A stretch of 64,000 nucleotides of DNA from Allobranchiibius sp. CTAmp26 (lineage in GTDB: Bacteria; Actinomycetota; Actinomycetes; Actinomycetales; Dermatophilaceae), in NCBI RefSeq assembly GCF_017565405.1, contig NZ_JAGEKR010000002.1, positions 1 through 64,000 on the forward strand, written 5' to 3'. Of this stretch, positions 8,528 through 18,561 are shown in pieces. The notes beneath the pieces were generated by a model, which saw only the letters and a list, made by a program, of their open reading frames with translations, was not told the DNA's origin and made no database searches. The position numbers and the translations under genes are program-made. Within the stretch, counting starts at the first letter, position 1, and every line of letters begins with the position of its first letter.

Positions 8528-9583
8528 TCACCCCACGAAGGTGTAGTGCCAGTACTCCCCGACGCCCGGCGTGGAGTACTCCTTGGGGCGCTGGAAGCCC
8601 CAGTTGAGGGCGTTGGCCGTCAGCCACTTGTCCTGGGGCGTGCCCCAGTAGTAGATCGAGGTCGAGCCGCCCTTGGTGGTCTGGGTGTCGAAGTCGATCG
8701 CCTGACCCAGGCCGTGGTTGGACGTACCGGGAACGGCGGCCTGCGAGCCGAGCAGGGCGTAGTAGAACTGCTGCTTGACCAGCGGCCGGTAGGCCTCGGA
8801 GATGGACAGGTTGTAGCCGAAGGCGGCCTTGAACGCCGTGTTCATCGCCGCCAGCGAGTCCCGCGCTCCACACGCCAGGTAGCGCGGGGTGGTGGGCTCC
8901 CAAGAGGTGCCGAGGGCACTGTCAGCGGCGCACATCTCCGCCGCGGGCATCACGCCGTTGTAGGACGCCTGGGTGGGCGAGGTCTGCAGCATCGCCGTGC
9001 TGATGAAGCGGCCCGCGTACGTGCCGGCGGTGATCCGGAACCAGGCGTAGTTCACGTAGGTGCCGGTGAACGCCACGCCCTGTTTGACGGTCGCCACGAC
9101 CGCCGAGCGGTAGCTGTACGACGCACGGATGTTGGGGGTGGCCCAGCCGGTGACGACGTACCGGGTGACGTTGGGGGTGGACACCACGGCGCTCGAGCCC
9201 GCGCCGGAGCCCAGCGGCTGTGCCGGGTTGGTCGTGGTGACGCTGTACGCGCTCATCCACCGGCCCGTGTACGTGCCCGAGGTCGCCTGCACCCACCCGG
9301 CAGTGCTGCCGCTGCCGAGGACACCGCTGAACTCGTACCCGGTGCCCGGCCTCGCGACGAAGGTCGCGGTGTTGGAGGAGTTCGTGCGGAACGATGCGCC
9401 TGCGCTTCCGGCGTACAACGTCCAGACCGTCGAGCTCGCGGGTCGGATGGTCGCCGGAGCAGTCGCTGTCTGCGTGCTGGCATCGGGGTGGAACTGCGCG
9501 GCCTGGGCCGGACCGGCGGCGAGTGAGACGAGGGCGGCGATACCGAACGCAACGCTTGTGGCGCGGCGGATCGTTGTGACCAT
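8528..9583 (-). CDS. Secreted M15 family D-alanyl-D-alanine carboxypeptidase with SH3-like repeats
   Basis: Exported protein of 351 aa. A Sec signal peptide covers about 1-28 (hydrophobic GIAALVSLAAGPAQAA with an AQA-type cleavage site). Two or three SH3-like cell-wall-binding repeats occupy about 45-200 (repeated pattern GxxYxFxGxxxxGWVxxTSGTYTGRW). The C-terminal peptidase domain carries the zinc signature of VanY/M15B: EAYRPLVKQ, SNHGLGQAIDFD (HxxxxxxD) and EYWHYTF (ExxWH-like). It probably trims peptidoglycan stems. An AAGGAG site precedes the ATG at 9583. Confidence 0.85.
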   Translation of the reverse strand: MVTTIRRATSVAFGIAALVSLAAGPAQAAQFHPDASTQTATAPATIRPASSTVWTLYAGSAGASFRTNSSNTATFVARPGTGYEFSGVLGSGSTAGWVQATSGTYTGRWMSAYSVTTTNPAQPLGSGAGSSAVVSTPNVTRYVVTGWATPNIRASYSYRSAVVATVKQGVAFTGTYVNYAWFRITAGTYAGRFISTAMLQTSPTQASYNGVMPAAEMCAADSALGTSWEPTTPRYLACGARDSLAAMNTAFKAAFGYNLSISEAYRPLVKQQFYYALLGSQAAVPGTSNHGLGQAIDFDTQTTKGGSTSIYYWGTPQDKWLTANALNWGFQRPKEYSTPGVGEYWHYTFVG

Positions 9584-9724
9584 GGATTCTCCTTGGGGCG
9601 CGTGTGGCACGTGAGGCCACGGAATCTAGGTAGCCGGCGCCCGCCGGAAGAGCTTTGAATCCCTGTGTATCTGGTCGTTATCGGCGTGTCGCGAAGAGTT
9701 CAGACAGGTTGTATGCCCTCTTTA

Positions 9725-9742
9725 CCTGCGGTTGACCGCAGG
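9725..9742. terminator. Perfect 8-bp inverted repeat downstream of uxaC-uxuB
   Basis: CCTGCGGT (9725-9732) and ACCGCAGG (9735-9742) pair around a 2-base centre. It lies between the end of the uxuB-like gene and the start of the peptidase gene, both on the minus strand. It may terminate the former or be an operator for the latter. The rest of 9584-9791 holds only the peptidase promoter region. Confidence 0.4.
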
Positions 9743-9791
9743 GAGGGTCGTCTTCGCGGTGCAGGGTGGAATACGGTCCGTCAAGTACGGC

Positions 9792-11177
9792 TCAGCCGGC
9801 CGCCCGCTTGTCCAGCTCGGCGACCTGCCGAAGGACGGTCTGCCTCACCCGTTCGTCGTGGATCCCGAGCCAGCTCAGCACGCGTTGGACAGCCTCGTCC
9901 GACGTACCCCGCGCCAGGTCGGTGACCTCGTCAGCGCGTACGTCGCTCACGGATGCACCGTGGCCGCGCAGGTGGGCGATCCACCCGGCGACCAGACGCG
10001 TCGCACCGGGGTCGACCCGTCCGTCCTCCAGCCCGGCCAGGATCACCGGCACCGCTCGGATCGGCACCTTCTGCGAACCGTCGGCGGCGATCTGTGCGAG
10101 CAGGTGCCGGATGGCGGCGTTGCCGAAGCGGTCCCGCAGGCTCGCGCAGTAGTCGTCGAGTTCTGCGGCGGGAAGTTCGAGGTGGGCGCAGGCGGCCCGC
10201 CACCACTGCTCGACCCACCCACTCACCACGGGGTCGCCGATCGCCTCGGCGACGGTCTCGTGGCCGCGGATCGACCCGGCGTACGCCATCAGCGAGTGGG
10301 CGCCGTTCAGCAGCCAGAGCTTGCGCTGCTCGAAGGGACGTACGTCCTGCACGAACCGTGCCCCGGCGTCGTCCCAGGCGGGTCGGCCGCTGGGGAAGTC
10401 CCCGGCGAGGATCCACTCGGTGAACGGCTCGGTCGGCACAACCTCGGGATCGTCCACGCCCAGCTGCCGGGACACCTCGGTGCGGTCCTCGTCGGTGGTG
10501 CGCGGGGTGATCCGGTCGACGACGGTCGTGACGAACGAGACGTTGTTTTCGATCCAGCCGGTCAGCGTCGGATCGACAGCGGTGGCGAGCTGGCCGACGA
10601 CCTTCGCCATCACCGCGCCGTTGTCGGGCAGGTTGTCGTTGGAGACGACGGCGAGCGGCCCGGCGTCCGCGGCGCGCCGGGCTAGCAGGCCGGCCACCAT
10701 GCGCCCCGGTGTCGTGGCCACGACCCCGGCGACCGGGTCGGCCACCAGGGCCGCGATGTCGTCGCGGACGGCGGGGGACTCGGTGTCGAGGTCACCCGTG
10801 GAGGACCGGCAGTAGCCCGCCTCCGTCACGGTGGCGGTCACCACGGCCAGGTCGGGACTCGCGAAATACGCCCGCAGCGCCACCATGTCGTCGGCCGCGT
10901 GGACCGCACTGAGGCTCGAGACGACCTCAGGGCGGGCCCCGTCCGGGCCGCGGACCAGCAGCGTGTAGAGCGAGTCCTGCGCGCCGAGCGCGACTGCGGC
11001 CGCCGGCGACCGGCCGGTGAAGGCCGCGTAGCCCCACTCGGTGGCATCGGGGGCGTGCTCGGTGTACCAGGCCGCGTGCGCCCGGAAGAAGTTGCCCAGC
11101 CCGAGGTGTACCAGGCGCACGGGTGCGGGCGGGCGGCCGTCCCGACGGCGGTCGAGCGGGCGCAGCGGCCCGCTCAC
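9792..11177 (-). CDS. uxuB: Fructuronate reductase / mannitol dehydrogenase family
   Basis: Long-chain mannitol dehydrogenase family oxidoreductase of 461 aa. The N-terminal Rossmann domain has LVHLGLGNFFRAHAA (about 22-36), then VSNDNLPDNG; the catalytic domain carries KLWLLNGAHSLMAYAG with the family Lys, Asn and His. With uxaC directly upstream, it most likely reduces D-fructuronate to D-mannonate with NADH. The GTG start at 11177 overlaps the uxaC stop (GTGA), so the two are translationally coupled. No uxuA (mannonate dehydratase), the next enzyme of the classical pathway, is in the window. Mannitol or other polyol specificity is the main alternative. Confidence 0.85.
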   Translation of the reverse strand: MSGPLRPLDRRRDGRPPAPVRLVHLGLGNFFRAHAAWYTEHAPDATEWGYAAFTGRSPAAAVALGAQDSLYTLLVRGPDGARPEVVSSLSAVHAADDMVALRAYFASPDLAVVTATVTEAGYCRSSTGDLDTESPAVRDDIAALVADPVAGVVATTPGRMVAGLLARRAADAGPLAVVSNDNLPDNGAVMAKVVGQLATAVDPTLTGWIENNVSFVTTVVDRITPRTTDEDRTEVSRQLGVDDPEVVPTEPFTEWILAGDFPSGRPAWDDAGARFVQDVRPFEQRKLWLLNGAHSLMAYAGSIRGHETVAEAIGDPVVSGWVEQWWRAACAHLELPAAELDDYCASLRDRFGNAAIRHLLAQIAADGSQKVPIRAVPVILAGLEDGRVDPGATRLVAGWIAHLRGHGASVSDVRADEVTDLARGTSDEAVQRVLSWLGIHDERVRQTVLRQVAELDKRAAG

Positions 11178-12604
11178 AGCTTGAAGGCCGTGGTCGGCAC
11201 AGTGGTCACGAGGTCGAGGGCAGTCTCCAGCGCCTCGTCCTCTTCGAGCTGGTGCTCGGCGACGAGGCGGGCCAGGTACCCCGCGTCGAGGCGACGGGAC
11301 ATGTCGTGCCGGGCGGGGATGGACAGGAAGGCCCGGGTGTCGTCGACGAAACCGGACGTGCGGTAGAAGCCGGCGGTCTCCGTGGTCGCCGCGCGGAAGC
11401 GGCGTACGGCATCCGGTGCGTCGAGGAACCACCACGGCGCGCCGGCGTAGACGCTCGGGTAGAACCCGGCGAGAGGGGCGATCTCGCGGGAGAAGACCGT
11501 CTCGTCGAGGGTGAAGAGGATCAGCTGGAAACCGTCGGCTGTCCCGAACTCGTCCAGCAGAGGTTGCAGCCCCTGGGTGAACTCCACCGTCACCGGGATG
11601 TCGCTGCCGGTGTCCGGCCCGAAGCGCCGCGTCGTCGCGGTGTGATGGTTGCGGTGGACGCCGGGGTGCAGCGTCATGACCAGACCGTCCTCGGTGGCCA
11701 TCCGAGCCATCTCCACGAGCATGTGCCGGCGCAGGGCCGTGGCGTCCTGCGGCCGCACCCGCGCGGCGATCGCGTCGTCGTAGATCCGGGCCGCCTCGGC
11801 GTCGTCCAGCGTCAACGTGACGACGTCGAGGTGGCTGTGGTCGGAGGACACGGCGCCGTGGTCCTTGAAGTAGCGACGACGATCGGCCAGGGCCGCGACG
11901 TACCCGGCGTACGAGCCGGTGTCGATCCCCGAGGCCTGCGCCAGCGCTGCCATGAGGTCGGGGAAGTCGGACCGGGCGGGCTCGAGGTACTTGTCCGGCC
12001 GGAACGTCGGCACCACCCGGTGCGCGAATCCGGCGTCGTCGCGCAGGGCGGCGTGGGAGCGCAGGTCGTCGACGGGGTCGTCGGTCGTCGCCAGGACGTC
12101 GATGGCGAACCGGTCCATCAACGCCCGTGGCCGGAATTCCGGACGGGCTAGGGCGTCGGCGATTTGGTCGTAGATGGAGTCGGCGGACTCCAGGGAGGGG
12201 CGGACGGTGACGCCGAAGACGTCCGCGATCACGGTCTCCATCCAGAACCGGCTCGGCGTGCCGCGGAAGGCGGCCCACTGACCGCAGAACAACCGCCAGG
12301 CGCGCCGGGCACCCTCCGCGTCCGGGGTGTCGTCGCCGACGCCGAGTTGTTCCAGGGGGATTCCCTGCGCATGCAGGAGGCGGAAGACGTAATGGTCCGG
12401 TGAGAGCAGCAGGGAGGTCGGATCGCCGAACGGCGAGTCGTCGGCGAGCCACTGCGCCGGCACGTGTCCGTGCGGGGAGATGATCGGCTGGTCCTGGACC
12501 GCGGCGTACAGCCGTCGCGCGATCGCCCGGACGCCCGGGTCCGCGGGGAGCAGCCGGTCGGGCGAGAGCGTGAGCCGATCCGTGGGCGCAGCGAAGGACG
12601 TCAT
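11174..12604 (-). CDS. uxaC: Glucuronate isomerase
   Basis: Protein of 476 aa of the UxaC family (amidohydrolase-like barrel), which isomerises D-glucuronate to D-fructuronate (or galacturonate to tagaturonate). Seen: the metal-binding ISPHGHVPAQW at 42-52 with His45 and His47, the DVLATTDDPVDDL region, the HLDVVTL segment, and the C-terminal RRFRAATTETAGFYRTSGFVDDTRAFLSIPARHD. The ATG at 12604 gives MTSFAAPTDRLTLSPD; a GACGAT hexamer 6 nt upstream suggests leaderless transcription. It is divergent from larA across 82 bp, so the uronate genes and the nickel-pincer module share a promoter region. Confidence 0.9.
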   Translation of the reverse strand: MTSFAAPTDRLTLSPDRLLPADPGVRAIARRLYAAVQDQPIISPHGHVPAQWLADDSPFGDPTSLLLSPDHYVFRLLHAQGIPLEQLGVGDDTPDAEGARRAWRLFCGQWAAFRGTPSRFWMETVIADVFGVTVRPSLESADSIYDQIADALARPEFRPRALMDRFAIDVLATTDDPVDDLRSHAALRDDAGFAHRVVPTFRPDKYLEPARSDFPDLMAALAQASGIDTGSYAGYVAALADRRRYFKDHGAVSSDHSHLDVVTLTLDDAEAARIYDDAIAARVRPQDATALRRHMLVEMARMATEDGLVMTLHPGVHRNHHTATTRRFGPDTGSDIPVTVEFTQGLQPLLDEFGTADGFQLILFTLDETVFSREIAPLAGFYPSVYAGAPWWFLDAPDAVRRFRAATTETAGFYRTSGFVDDTRAFLSIPARHDMSRRLDAGYLARLVAEHQLEEDEALETALDLVTTVPTTAFKL

Positions 12605-12686
12605 GGTGCCATCGTCGCGCGCTCGATCACCCCACCACGGGCAGGTCCCACTTGCCGCTCGCAGGGTGGCCGGTGAAGGTGGAGGC
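12605..12686. promoter_or_regulatory. Shared divergent promoter region uxaC / larA
   Basis: Only 82 bp separate the starts of uxaC (minus) and larA (plus). The short arms CCACC...GGTGG and GGCA...TGCC within it could be an operator, but I cannot assign a regulator. The larA side has GGTGGAGG just before the ATG. Confidence 0.4.
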
Positions 12687-13994
<1,308 letters not shown>

Positions 13995-13998
13995 GGTC

Positions 13999-14835
13999 AT
14001 GAATCGAGATCTGGCGTCGGTCACCCCGCAGGTCGAGCGGGCGCTCGACGGTGTGCAGCGCCTCGGGGTCGCCTACTCCGGCGGCGTCGACTCCTCGCTG
14101 CTGCTCGCACTGGCCGTACGCGCGCTCGGCCCCGACCGGGTCGTCGCCGTCCTCGGTGTCTCGCCGTCGCTGGCCGCCGACGAACGTGCCGGCGCCCATG
14201 ATGTCGCCGCCGCGATCGGCGTCCCCGTCGTGGAGATCGTCACGCACGAGGGTGACGACCCGGCGTACCGGGCCAACGGCCCCGACCGGTGCTACCACTG
14301 CAAGAACGAGCTCTTCACCCGGATCGGGAGCGACGTCGTCGCGGCGTACCGTCTCACGGCCGTCGCGTACGGCGAGAACGCCGACGACACCCGTCGTCCC
14401 GACCGGCCGGGCGCGTTGGCGGCGACCCAGCACGGCGTGCTGCGACCGCTCGCGGACCTCGGACTCACCAAGGACGACGTGAGATCGCTCGCCCGTGAGC
14501 TCGGACTGCCGAACGCCGACAAACCGGCCGCACCCTGCCTGGCGTCCCGCATCCCGCACTTCACGCCCGTCGACCCAGAGAGGCTGGCCCAGGTCGAGGC
14601 GGTCGAGCACGCGCTGCGGGAGCTCGGCTTCGCCGACTGCCGGGTGCGTCACCACGGGGAGGTCGCGCGCGTCGAGGTGACCGTCGACGATCTGACCCGC
14701 GCGGCCACGTCACCGCTGCGCGAACAGCTGGTCGCCGCCGGGCGGCGGGCCGGATTCGACTTCGTGGCGCTCGACCTCGTGGGGATCCAGTCCGGCGCCT
14801 TCAGCCTGCCCCTCGTGGCGGTGAACGGTGGCTGA
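13999..14835 (+). CDS. larE: LarE, ATP-dependent sacrificial sulfur transferase
   Basis: Protein of 278 aa that inserts sulfur into the nickel-pincer precursor. The PP-loop SGGVDSS is at 27-33; cysteines C98 and C101 are in DRCYHCK, and C180 in KPAAPCLASR matches the cysteine that L. plantarum LarE gives up as sulfur donor. Three cysteines leave open a cluster-using LarE type. The gene starts 4 nt after larA and overlaps larB by 8 nt. A longer frame starting at 13777 overlaps larA and is rejected. Confidence 0.92.
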   Translation: MNRDLASVTPQVERALDGVQRLGVAYSGGVDSSLLLALAVRALGPDRVVAVLGVSPSLAADERAGAHDVAAAIGVPVVEIVTHEGDDPAYRANGPDRCYHCKNELFTRIGSDVVAAYRLTAVAYGENADDTRRPDRPGALAATQHGVLRPLADLGLTKDDVRSLARELGLPNADKPAAPCLASRIPHFTPVDPERLAQVEAVEHALRELGFADCRVRHHGEVARVEVTVDDLTRAATSPLREQLVAAGRRAGFDFVALDLVGIQSGAFSLPLVAVNGG

Positions 14836-15517
14836 GCCGGATCCCCTGGAGGGGGTGGCCGAGCTCGACCTGCAGCGGGCGGCGCGCCGGGGCTACCCCG
14901 AGGCGGTCTACTGCGAGGGCAAGAGTCCGGACCAGGTGCGCGCGATCGCCCAGGCGTTACGGGATGCCGACCCGAGCGAAAAGCCCTCCGGCGCAACGCT
15001 GTTCACCCGGTGCTCGGATGACCACCTGGACGTTCTGGCGGACGTCTTCTCCGATGCGGCGATCGACGAGACCGCCCGTCTCGTCGCGTGGCCGCCGGAG
15101 CCTCCGGTGCCGGTCGGTGGCCCGGTCGTCGTGGTGTGTGCTGGCACCTCGGATCTGCCGGTGGCGCGCGAAGCGGTGCTGACCGCCACCTACCTCGGAC
15201 GGCACTGCGAACTCGTCGTCGACGTCGGGGTCGCCGGGTTGCACCGGATCCTCGCGCGGCTGCCGGTGCTGCGGGCCGCGCGGGTCATCGTGGTCGTGGC
15301 AGGCATGGACGGTGCCCTGCCGAGCGTGGTCGCCGGCCTGGTGTCGGCGCCTGTCGTGGCCGTGCCGACCTCTGTCGGGTACGGCGCGGCGTTCGGCGGT
15401 CTCGCACCGCTGCTGACCATGCTCAACGCCTGCGCTCCTGGAGTCGCCGTCGTCAACATCGACAACGGGTACGGCGCCGGCCACCTGGCCGCGCAGATCG
15501 CCGCGCCCGCGGACTGA
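14828..15517 (+). CDS. larB: LarB, nickel-pincer cofactor carboxylase/hydrolase
   Basis: Protein of 229 aa of the LarB family, which carboxylates nicotinic acid adenine dinucleotide in the first step of nickel-pincer nucleotide synthesis. The C-terminal half has the PurE-like core: VVVVCAGTSDLPVAREA, VVDVGVAGLHRIL, VVVAGMDGALPSVVAGL and VGYGAAFGGLAPLLTML. GTG start, overlapping the end of larE by 8 nt, so translation is probably coupled. Ends 21 nt from the convergent larC stop. Confidence 0.93.
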   Translation: MAEPDPLEGVAELDLQRAARRGYPEAVYCEGKSPDQVRAIAQALRDADPSEKPSGATLFTRCSDDHLDVLADVFSDAAIDETARLVAWPPEPPVPVGGPVVVVCAGTSDLPVAREAVLTATYLGRHCELVVDVGVAGLHRILARLPVLRAARVIVVVAGMDGALPSVVAGLVSAPVVAVPTSVGYGAAFGGLAPLLTMLNACAPGVAVVNIDNGYGAGHLAAQIAAPAD

Positions 15518-15538
15518 CTCGCGGGCCGGCCCTACCGG

Positions 15539-16768
15539 TCAGGAATCGGTCGGCGGCAGCAGCGCACCTGTGTGCAGGCCGTGCGCCGCCGCGGCAGCGG
15601 CGGCATCGTCGAGCAGTTGGCGGACGCTCACGTTCGCGCCGCGCGCGGCGGCCGCTGCGTCCTCGAACTCGGGTGTCGCATGCAGGATCCGTCCGGCGGC
15701 GTCCAGCGACACCTTGATCCGGACGGGTCGGCCGTGCACCTCAACGGTCCGCCAGTCCCGTTGCAGCGCAACGCGATCGACGGCGTACGACCGGCTCCCG
15801 AAAGTGCTGGTGAGCGAGTGGACGAGGTCTTGCAGGCGCGGTCGGTCGCCGACGGAGCACAGGACGGACAGCGTGTGTGCCGGGCGTCCCTTCTTCATCA
15901 GGATCGGGGTGAGCCACGCGTCCGCGGCACCGGCGTCGACGAGCTCGGTGAGGACCGTCGGCCACACTCGCGGGTCGAGGTCGTCGACGTTCGCCTCGAG
16001 CACCCACAGCTCCTCGGTGACCGCCTGCCCGGTCACCGCGGTGCGCTCACCGATGCAGACGCGTACGACGTTGGCCCGCCCGGGGATGTCCCGCGTGCCG
16101 GCGCCGACACCCACCGTCAGCACTCGCATCGGGGGGAGGGGTTCGCAGGTCGCCGCCAGGGCTCGCACAATTGCGACGCCGGTCGGGGTGGCCAGCTCTC
16201 CGGTGCCGCCCGCGAGCAGCTCCCATCCGGTCCCGAGCTCGAGCACCGCGGGCACGGGCACGGGCAGGTCGCCGTGCGCGCCCGTCACCCGGCCCGATCC
16301 CACCGCGATCGGGCCTGCGCTGACGGACCGCACCTCGTGCCAGTGCAGGGCCGCGCAGACACCGACCACATCGGCGATCGAGTCCCAGGCGCCGACCTCG
16401 TGGAAGTGCACCTGCGCGGGATCCACCCCGTGGACCCGCCCCTCGGCGGCCGCCAACGTCTCGAAGACCCGCTGCGCCGACGCCGCGACGGCCGGATGGA
16501 GGGGTGCCTCGGCGATGAGTTCCCGGATGTCGCACCACCGGCGGTGCGGCTGATCGGCGGCGATGGGTGCGACGTCGATCTTTGTGCCGCGTTGCCCCGC
16601 CCGGGTCACCTCGTGCGCGGTCACCCGGACCGTGCCCGGTACGACGGCGTCCACCGCGTCCTGGACCGCGGACAGGGGGGCTCCGGTGTCGACGAGGGCG
16701 CCGAGCAGCATGTCGCCCGCGATACCGGCTCCGGCATCGATCCACGCGTGCCGTTCGGGCTCAGCCAC
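15539..16768 (-). CDS. larC: LarC, nickel insertase for pincer cofactor
   Basis: Single continuous reading frame of 409 aa of the LarC family, which uses CTP to insert nickel into the pyridinium bis-thiocarboxylate cofactor. N-terminal DAGAGIAGDMLLGAL (about 12-26), histidine-rich VHFHEVGAWDSIADVVG, GELATPTGVAIVRALA, and a C-terminal domain with EANVDDLDPRVWP and MKKGRPAHTLSVLC. In Lactobacillus larC is split and needs a frameshift; here it is intact. It faces larB and has its own promoter: TAGCTT 6 nt before the GTG start suggests a leaderless message. Confidence 0.92.
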   Translation of the reverse strand: MAEPERHAWIDAGAGIAGDMLLGALVDTGAPLSAVQDAVDAVVPGTVRVTAHEVTRAGQRGTKIDVAPIAADQPHRRWCDIRELIAEAPLHPAVAASAQRVFETLAAAEGRVHGVDPAQVHFHEVGAWDSIADVVGVCAALHWHEVRSVSAGPIAVGSGRVTGAHGDLPVPVPAVLELGTGWELLAGGTGELATPTGVAIVRALAATCEPLPPMRVLTVGVGAGTRDIPGRANVVRVCIGERTAVTGQAVTEELWVLEANVDDLDPRVWPTVLTELVDAGAADAWLTPILMKKGRPAHTLSVLCSVGDRPRLQDLVHSLTSTFGSRSYAVDRVALQRDWRTVEVHGRPVRIKVSLDAAGRILHATPEFEDAAAAARGANVSVRQLLDDAAAAAAAHGLHTGALLPPTDS

Positions 16769-16774
16769 GCCGCA

Positions 16775-16780
16775 AAGCTA
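16775..16780 (-). promoter_or_regulatory. -10 hexamer for leaderless larC
   Basis: Read on the minus strand, TAGCTT is followed by 6 nt and the GTG start at 16768. Confidence 0.5.
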
Positions 16781-16817
16781 CCGTCGGCGTCCGGCTGCGG
16801 GTCGCCCCGGCACATTC

Positions 16818-16868
16818 GCCGACTGCGGGATTCGCGCCTGGCGCCATCTGCCGACTGCGCGATTCGCG
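16818..16868 (+). repeat. Two 19-bp direct repeats in gene-free stretch
   Basis: GCCGACTGCGGGATTCGCG (16818-16836) and GCCGACTGCGCGATTCGCG (16850-16868) differ at one base and start 32 bp apart. A third, inverted partial copy (GCAGTCGGC) lies at 16911-16919. They occupy the 343-bp gene-free region 16769-17111, which also holds the DnaA boxes, an AT-rich patch and a possible SOS box. Function unknown. Confidence 0.6.
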
Positions 16869-16939
16869 TGCCATACGCGGCGCAGGTGTCACATCCGTAT
16901 CGCGACATACGCAGTCGGCCGGTGGGGTCCGCCGGCGGG

Positions 16940-16987
16940 TGTGGATAACCCATGAAATCCCCACCGCGTGGAGGGGGATGTGGATAA
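16940..16987 (-). other. Pair of exact DnaA boxes
   Basis: TTATCCACA (read as TGTGGATAA on the plus strand) occurs exactly at 16940-16948 and 16979-16987, same orientation, 39 bp apart, followed by an AT-rich patch (about 16988-17012). There is no dnaA, dnaN or parAB nearby, so this is not oriC. It could be a DnaA-titrating or regulatory site, or chance. Confidence 0.5.
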
Positions 16988-17048
16988 CTCTTGAACGAAT
17001 GATTAATATTCGCAGCGGTATTGGCGAGATTCACCCTTGTGTCTTTGT

Positions 17049-17064
17049 TCGAACACGCGTATGA
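17049..17064. promoter_or_regulatory. Possible degenerate SOS (LexA) box
   Basis: TCGAAC-ACGC-GTATGA lies 48 bp before the DUF222 gene. The actinobacterial LexA box is TCGAAC-N4-GTTCGA; the left half is exact and the right half matches only in part. DUF222/13E12 genes of mycobacteria are known to carry such boxes. Confidence 0.35.
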
Positions 17065-17111
17065 TTCAACGTATAAGGACGATCTGGAAACCGACAGCCC
17101 GAGGAGGGGCC

Positions 17112-18542
17112 ATGGCGCAGTCGACGAGCGACCTGCAGGCACCCGCCGCGCCGGGCACGGGTGCCCGGTTGATGGGTCTGCTGGGCGAGTTCAAGACCGC
17201 GTTGGATGAGTGGCCCGGTGCGTTGTATCAACTGGGTGAGACCGAGCTGGGCGAGGTCGTCGGGTCGATGCTGCAGATCGGGACACGGGGAGAGAACGTT
17301 GCCGCCCTGGCCACCGCGGACGCCCTCGGTCGGGGAACGGTCGCGAACTCCACCGCGACCGGTGCGCCCGCGTGGGTGGCCCGCCAGGCTGCCGGTGTGG
17401 AACCGGGCGTCGTACGCCGGGTCGGTGCCGTGGGTGTGGACTGCGCCGATCCACGTAACCGGGTCGTGGCCGATGCCTTGGCGACCGGGTCCGCGAGCGT
17501 GCCGGTGGCGGCGGCCGCGTTGCGGGAAGTGCCCCGGATCCTGCCCCAGCTGCCCTGCGCGGACCGGGACGACCTGCTGGGTCGGTACCTGTCGCTGTCG
17601 GATCACGGTTGGCGGACTCTGCGGGAGCTGAGCACCCGGATCCTGGGCGAGTACGCCCCCGAACGCCTCGTCCGGGACGAGGAACGCCAGCAGGAGTGCG
17701 AGTCGGTGTACTGGGCCGAGCTGGCCTCCGGACTGACCCGGTTCGTCGCCGAACTCTCCGGTGGCCACGCCGGCGTCGTCAAACACGCCCTGCGAGCCTT
17801 GTCCGCACCGGCACCACGAGCCTGCCCCGCCGACACCCCGAGCGCACCCGACGGCCCGTCGGATGCGGGTCCCCTGCTGGAAACCGAGACCGATACGCCC
17901 GAGCGGGATACCCGCACTCCGGCCAAGCGCCGCGCGGACGCGCTGGTGCGGCTGGTCGACACCGCGGCAGGTGTTCTGGACAGCACGACGCAGCGGCCGG
18001 TCGGGGAGTTCGGTGGGACCGCGAAGATCCTGGTCACCATGGACTACTCGACCTTGTACGAAGGGCTTCGCGACGCTGGCCGGCTCGAACTCGGTTCACC
18101 AGACAGCGGATCCGCACCGACGTACCTGCCCGGCATCGGACGCACCACCGACGGGGATTACCTCGACGGGGGCACGCTGAGGCGGCTCGCGTGCGATGCG
18201 GACCTGATCCCGACCGTCCTCGGCACAGACTCTGAACCGCTGGACGTCGGCCGTGCCAAACGCCTCTTCACCGGCGGATTACGGACCGCGATCATCCACC
18301 GAGATCAGCACTGCAGCTTCCCCGGATGTGATCGACCACCGGACTGGTGCGACGCTCACCATGTGACGCCCTGGTGGGCCGGCGGCGAAACCACCCTGAC
18401 CAACGCCGCACTGCTCTGCGCACGCCACCACACCATCGTCCACCGCGACCTGCTCACCGCCCAGGTCACCACCACCGGTGTCACCTGGGACCTCACGCCA
18501 GGACTCATGCCCACCAGGCCCGGGCAGAACCCAGCAGCATGA
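17112..18542 (+). CDS. DUF222 / HNH endonuclease domain protein (13E12 family)
   Basis: Protein of 476 aa. The N-terminal two thirds are the DUF222 helical domain typical of the multicopy 13E12-REP family of Actinobacteria; a proline-rich linker (about 240-285) follows. The C-terminus is an HNH nuclease: CSFPGCDRPPDWCDAHHVTPW, then TLTNAALLCARHH, with two Cys pairs for zinc and the HH catalytic site. A GGAGG site precedes ATG 17112. These genes are often close to mobile or stress-induced DNA, but their role is not established. Ends 20 nt before tRNA-Lys, which is on the other strand. Confidence 0.88.
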   Translation: MAQSTSDLQAPAAPGTGARLMGLLGEFKTALDEWPGALYQLGETELGEVVGSMLQIGTRGENVAALATADALGRGTVANSTATGAPAWVARQAAGVEPGVVRRVGAVGVDCADPRNRVVADALATGSASVPVAAAALREVPRILPQLPCADRDDLLGRYLSLSDHGWRTLRELSTRILGEYAPERLVRDEERQQECESVYWAELASGLTRFVAELSGGHAGVVKHALRALSAPAPRACPADTPSAPDGPSDAGPLLETETDTPERDTRTPAKRRADALVRLVDTAAGVLDSTTQRPVGEFGGTAKILVTMDYSTLYEGLRDAGRLELGSPDSGSAPTYLPGIGRTTDGDYLDGGTLRRLACDADLIPTVLGTDSEPLDVGRAKRLFTGGLRTAIIHRDQHCSFPGCDRPPDWCDAHHVTPWWAGGETTLTNAALLCARHHTIVHRDLLTAQVTTTGVTWDLTPGLMPTRPGQNPAA

Positions 18543-18561
18543 CCGGCGTGGGCTGCCTGAG

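Noticed and set aside
9792-12452. Apparent 886-aa fusion ending in UxuB
   Set aside because: Residues before the GTG at 11177 are an out-of-frame shadow of uxaC; the GTGA overlap gives the normal uxuB start.
16940-17012. Chromosomal origin oriC
   Set aside because: Only two DnaA boxes and no dnaA, dnaN, rpmH or parAB genes nearby.
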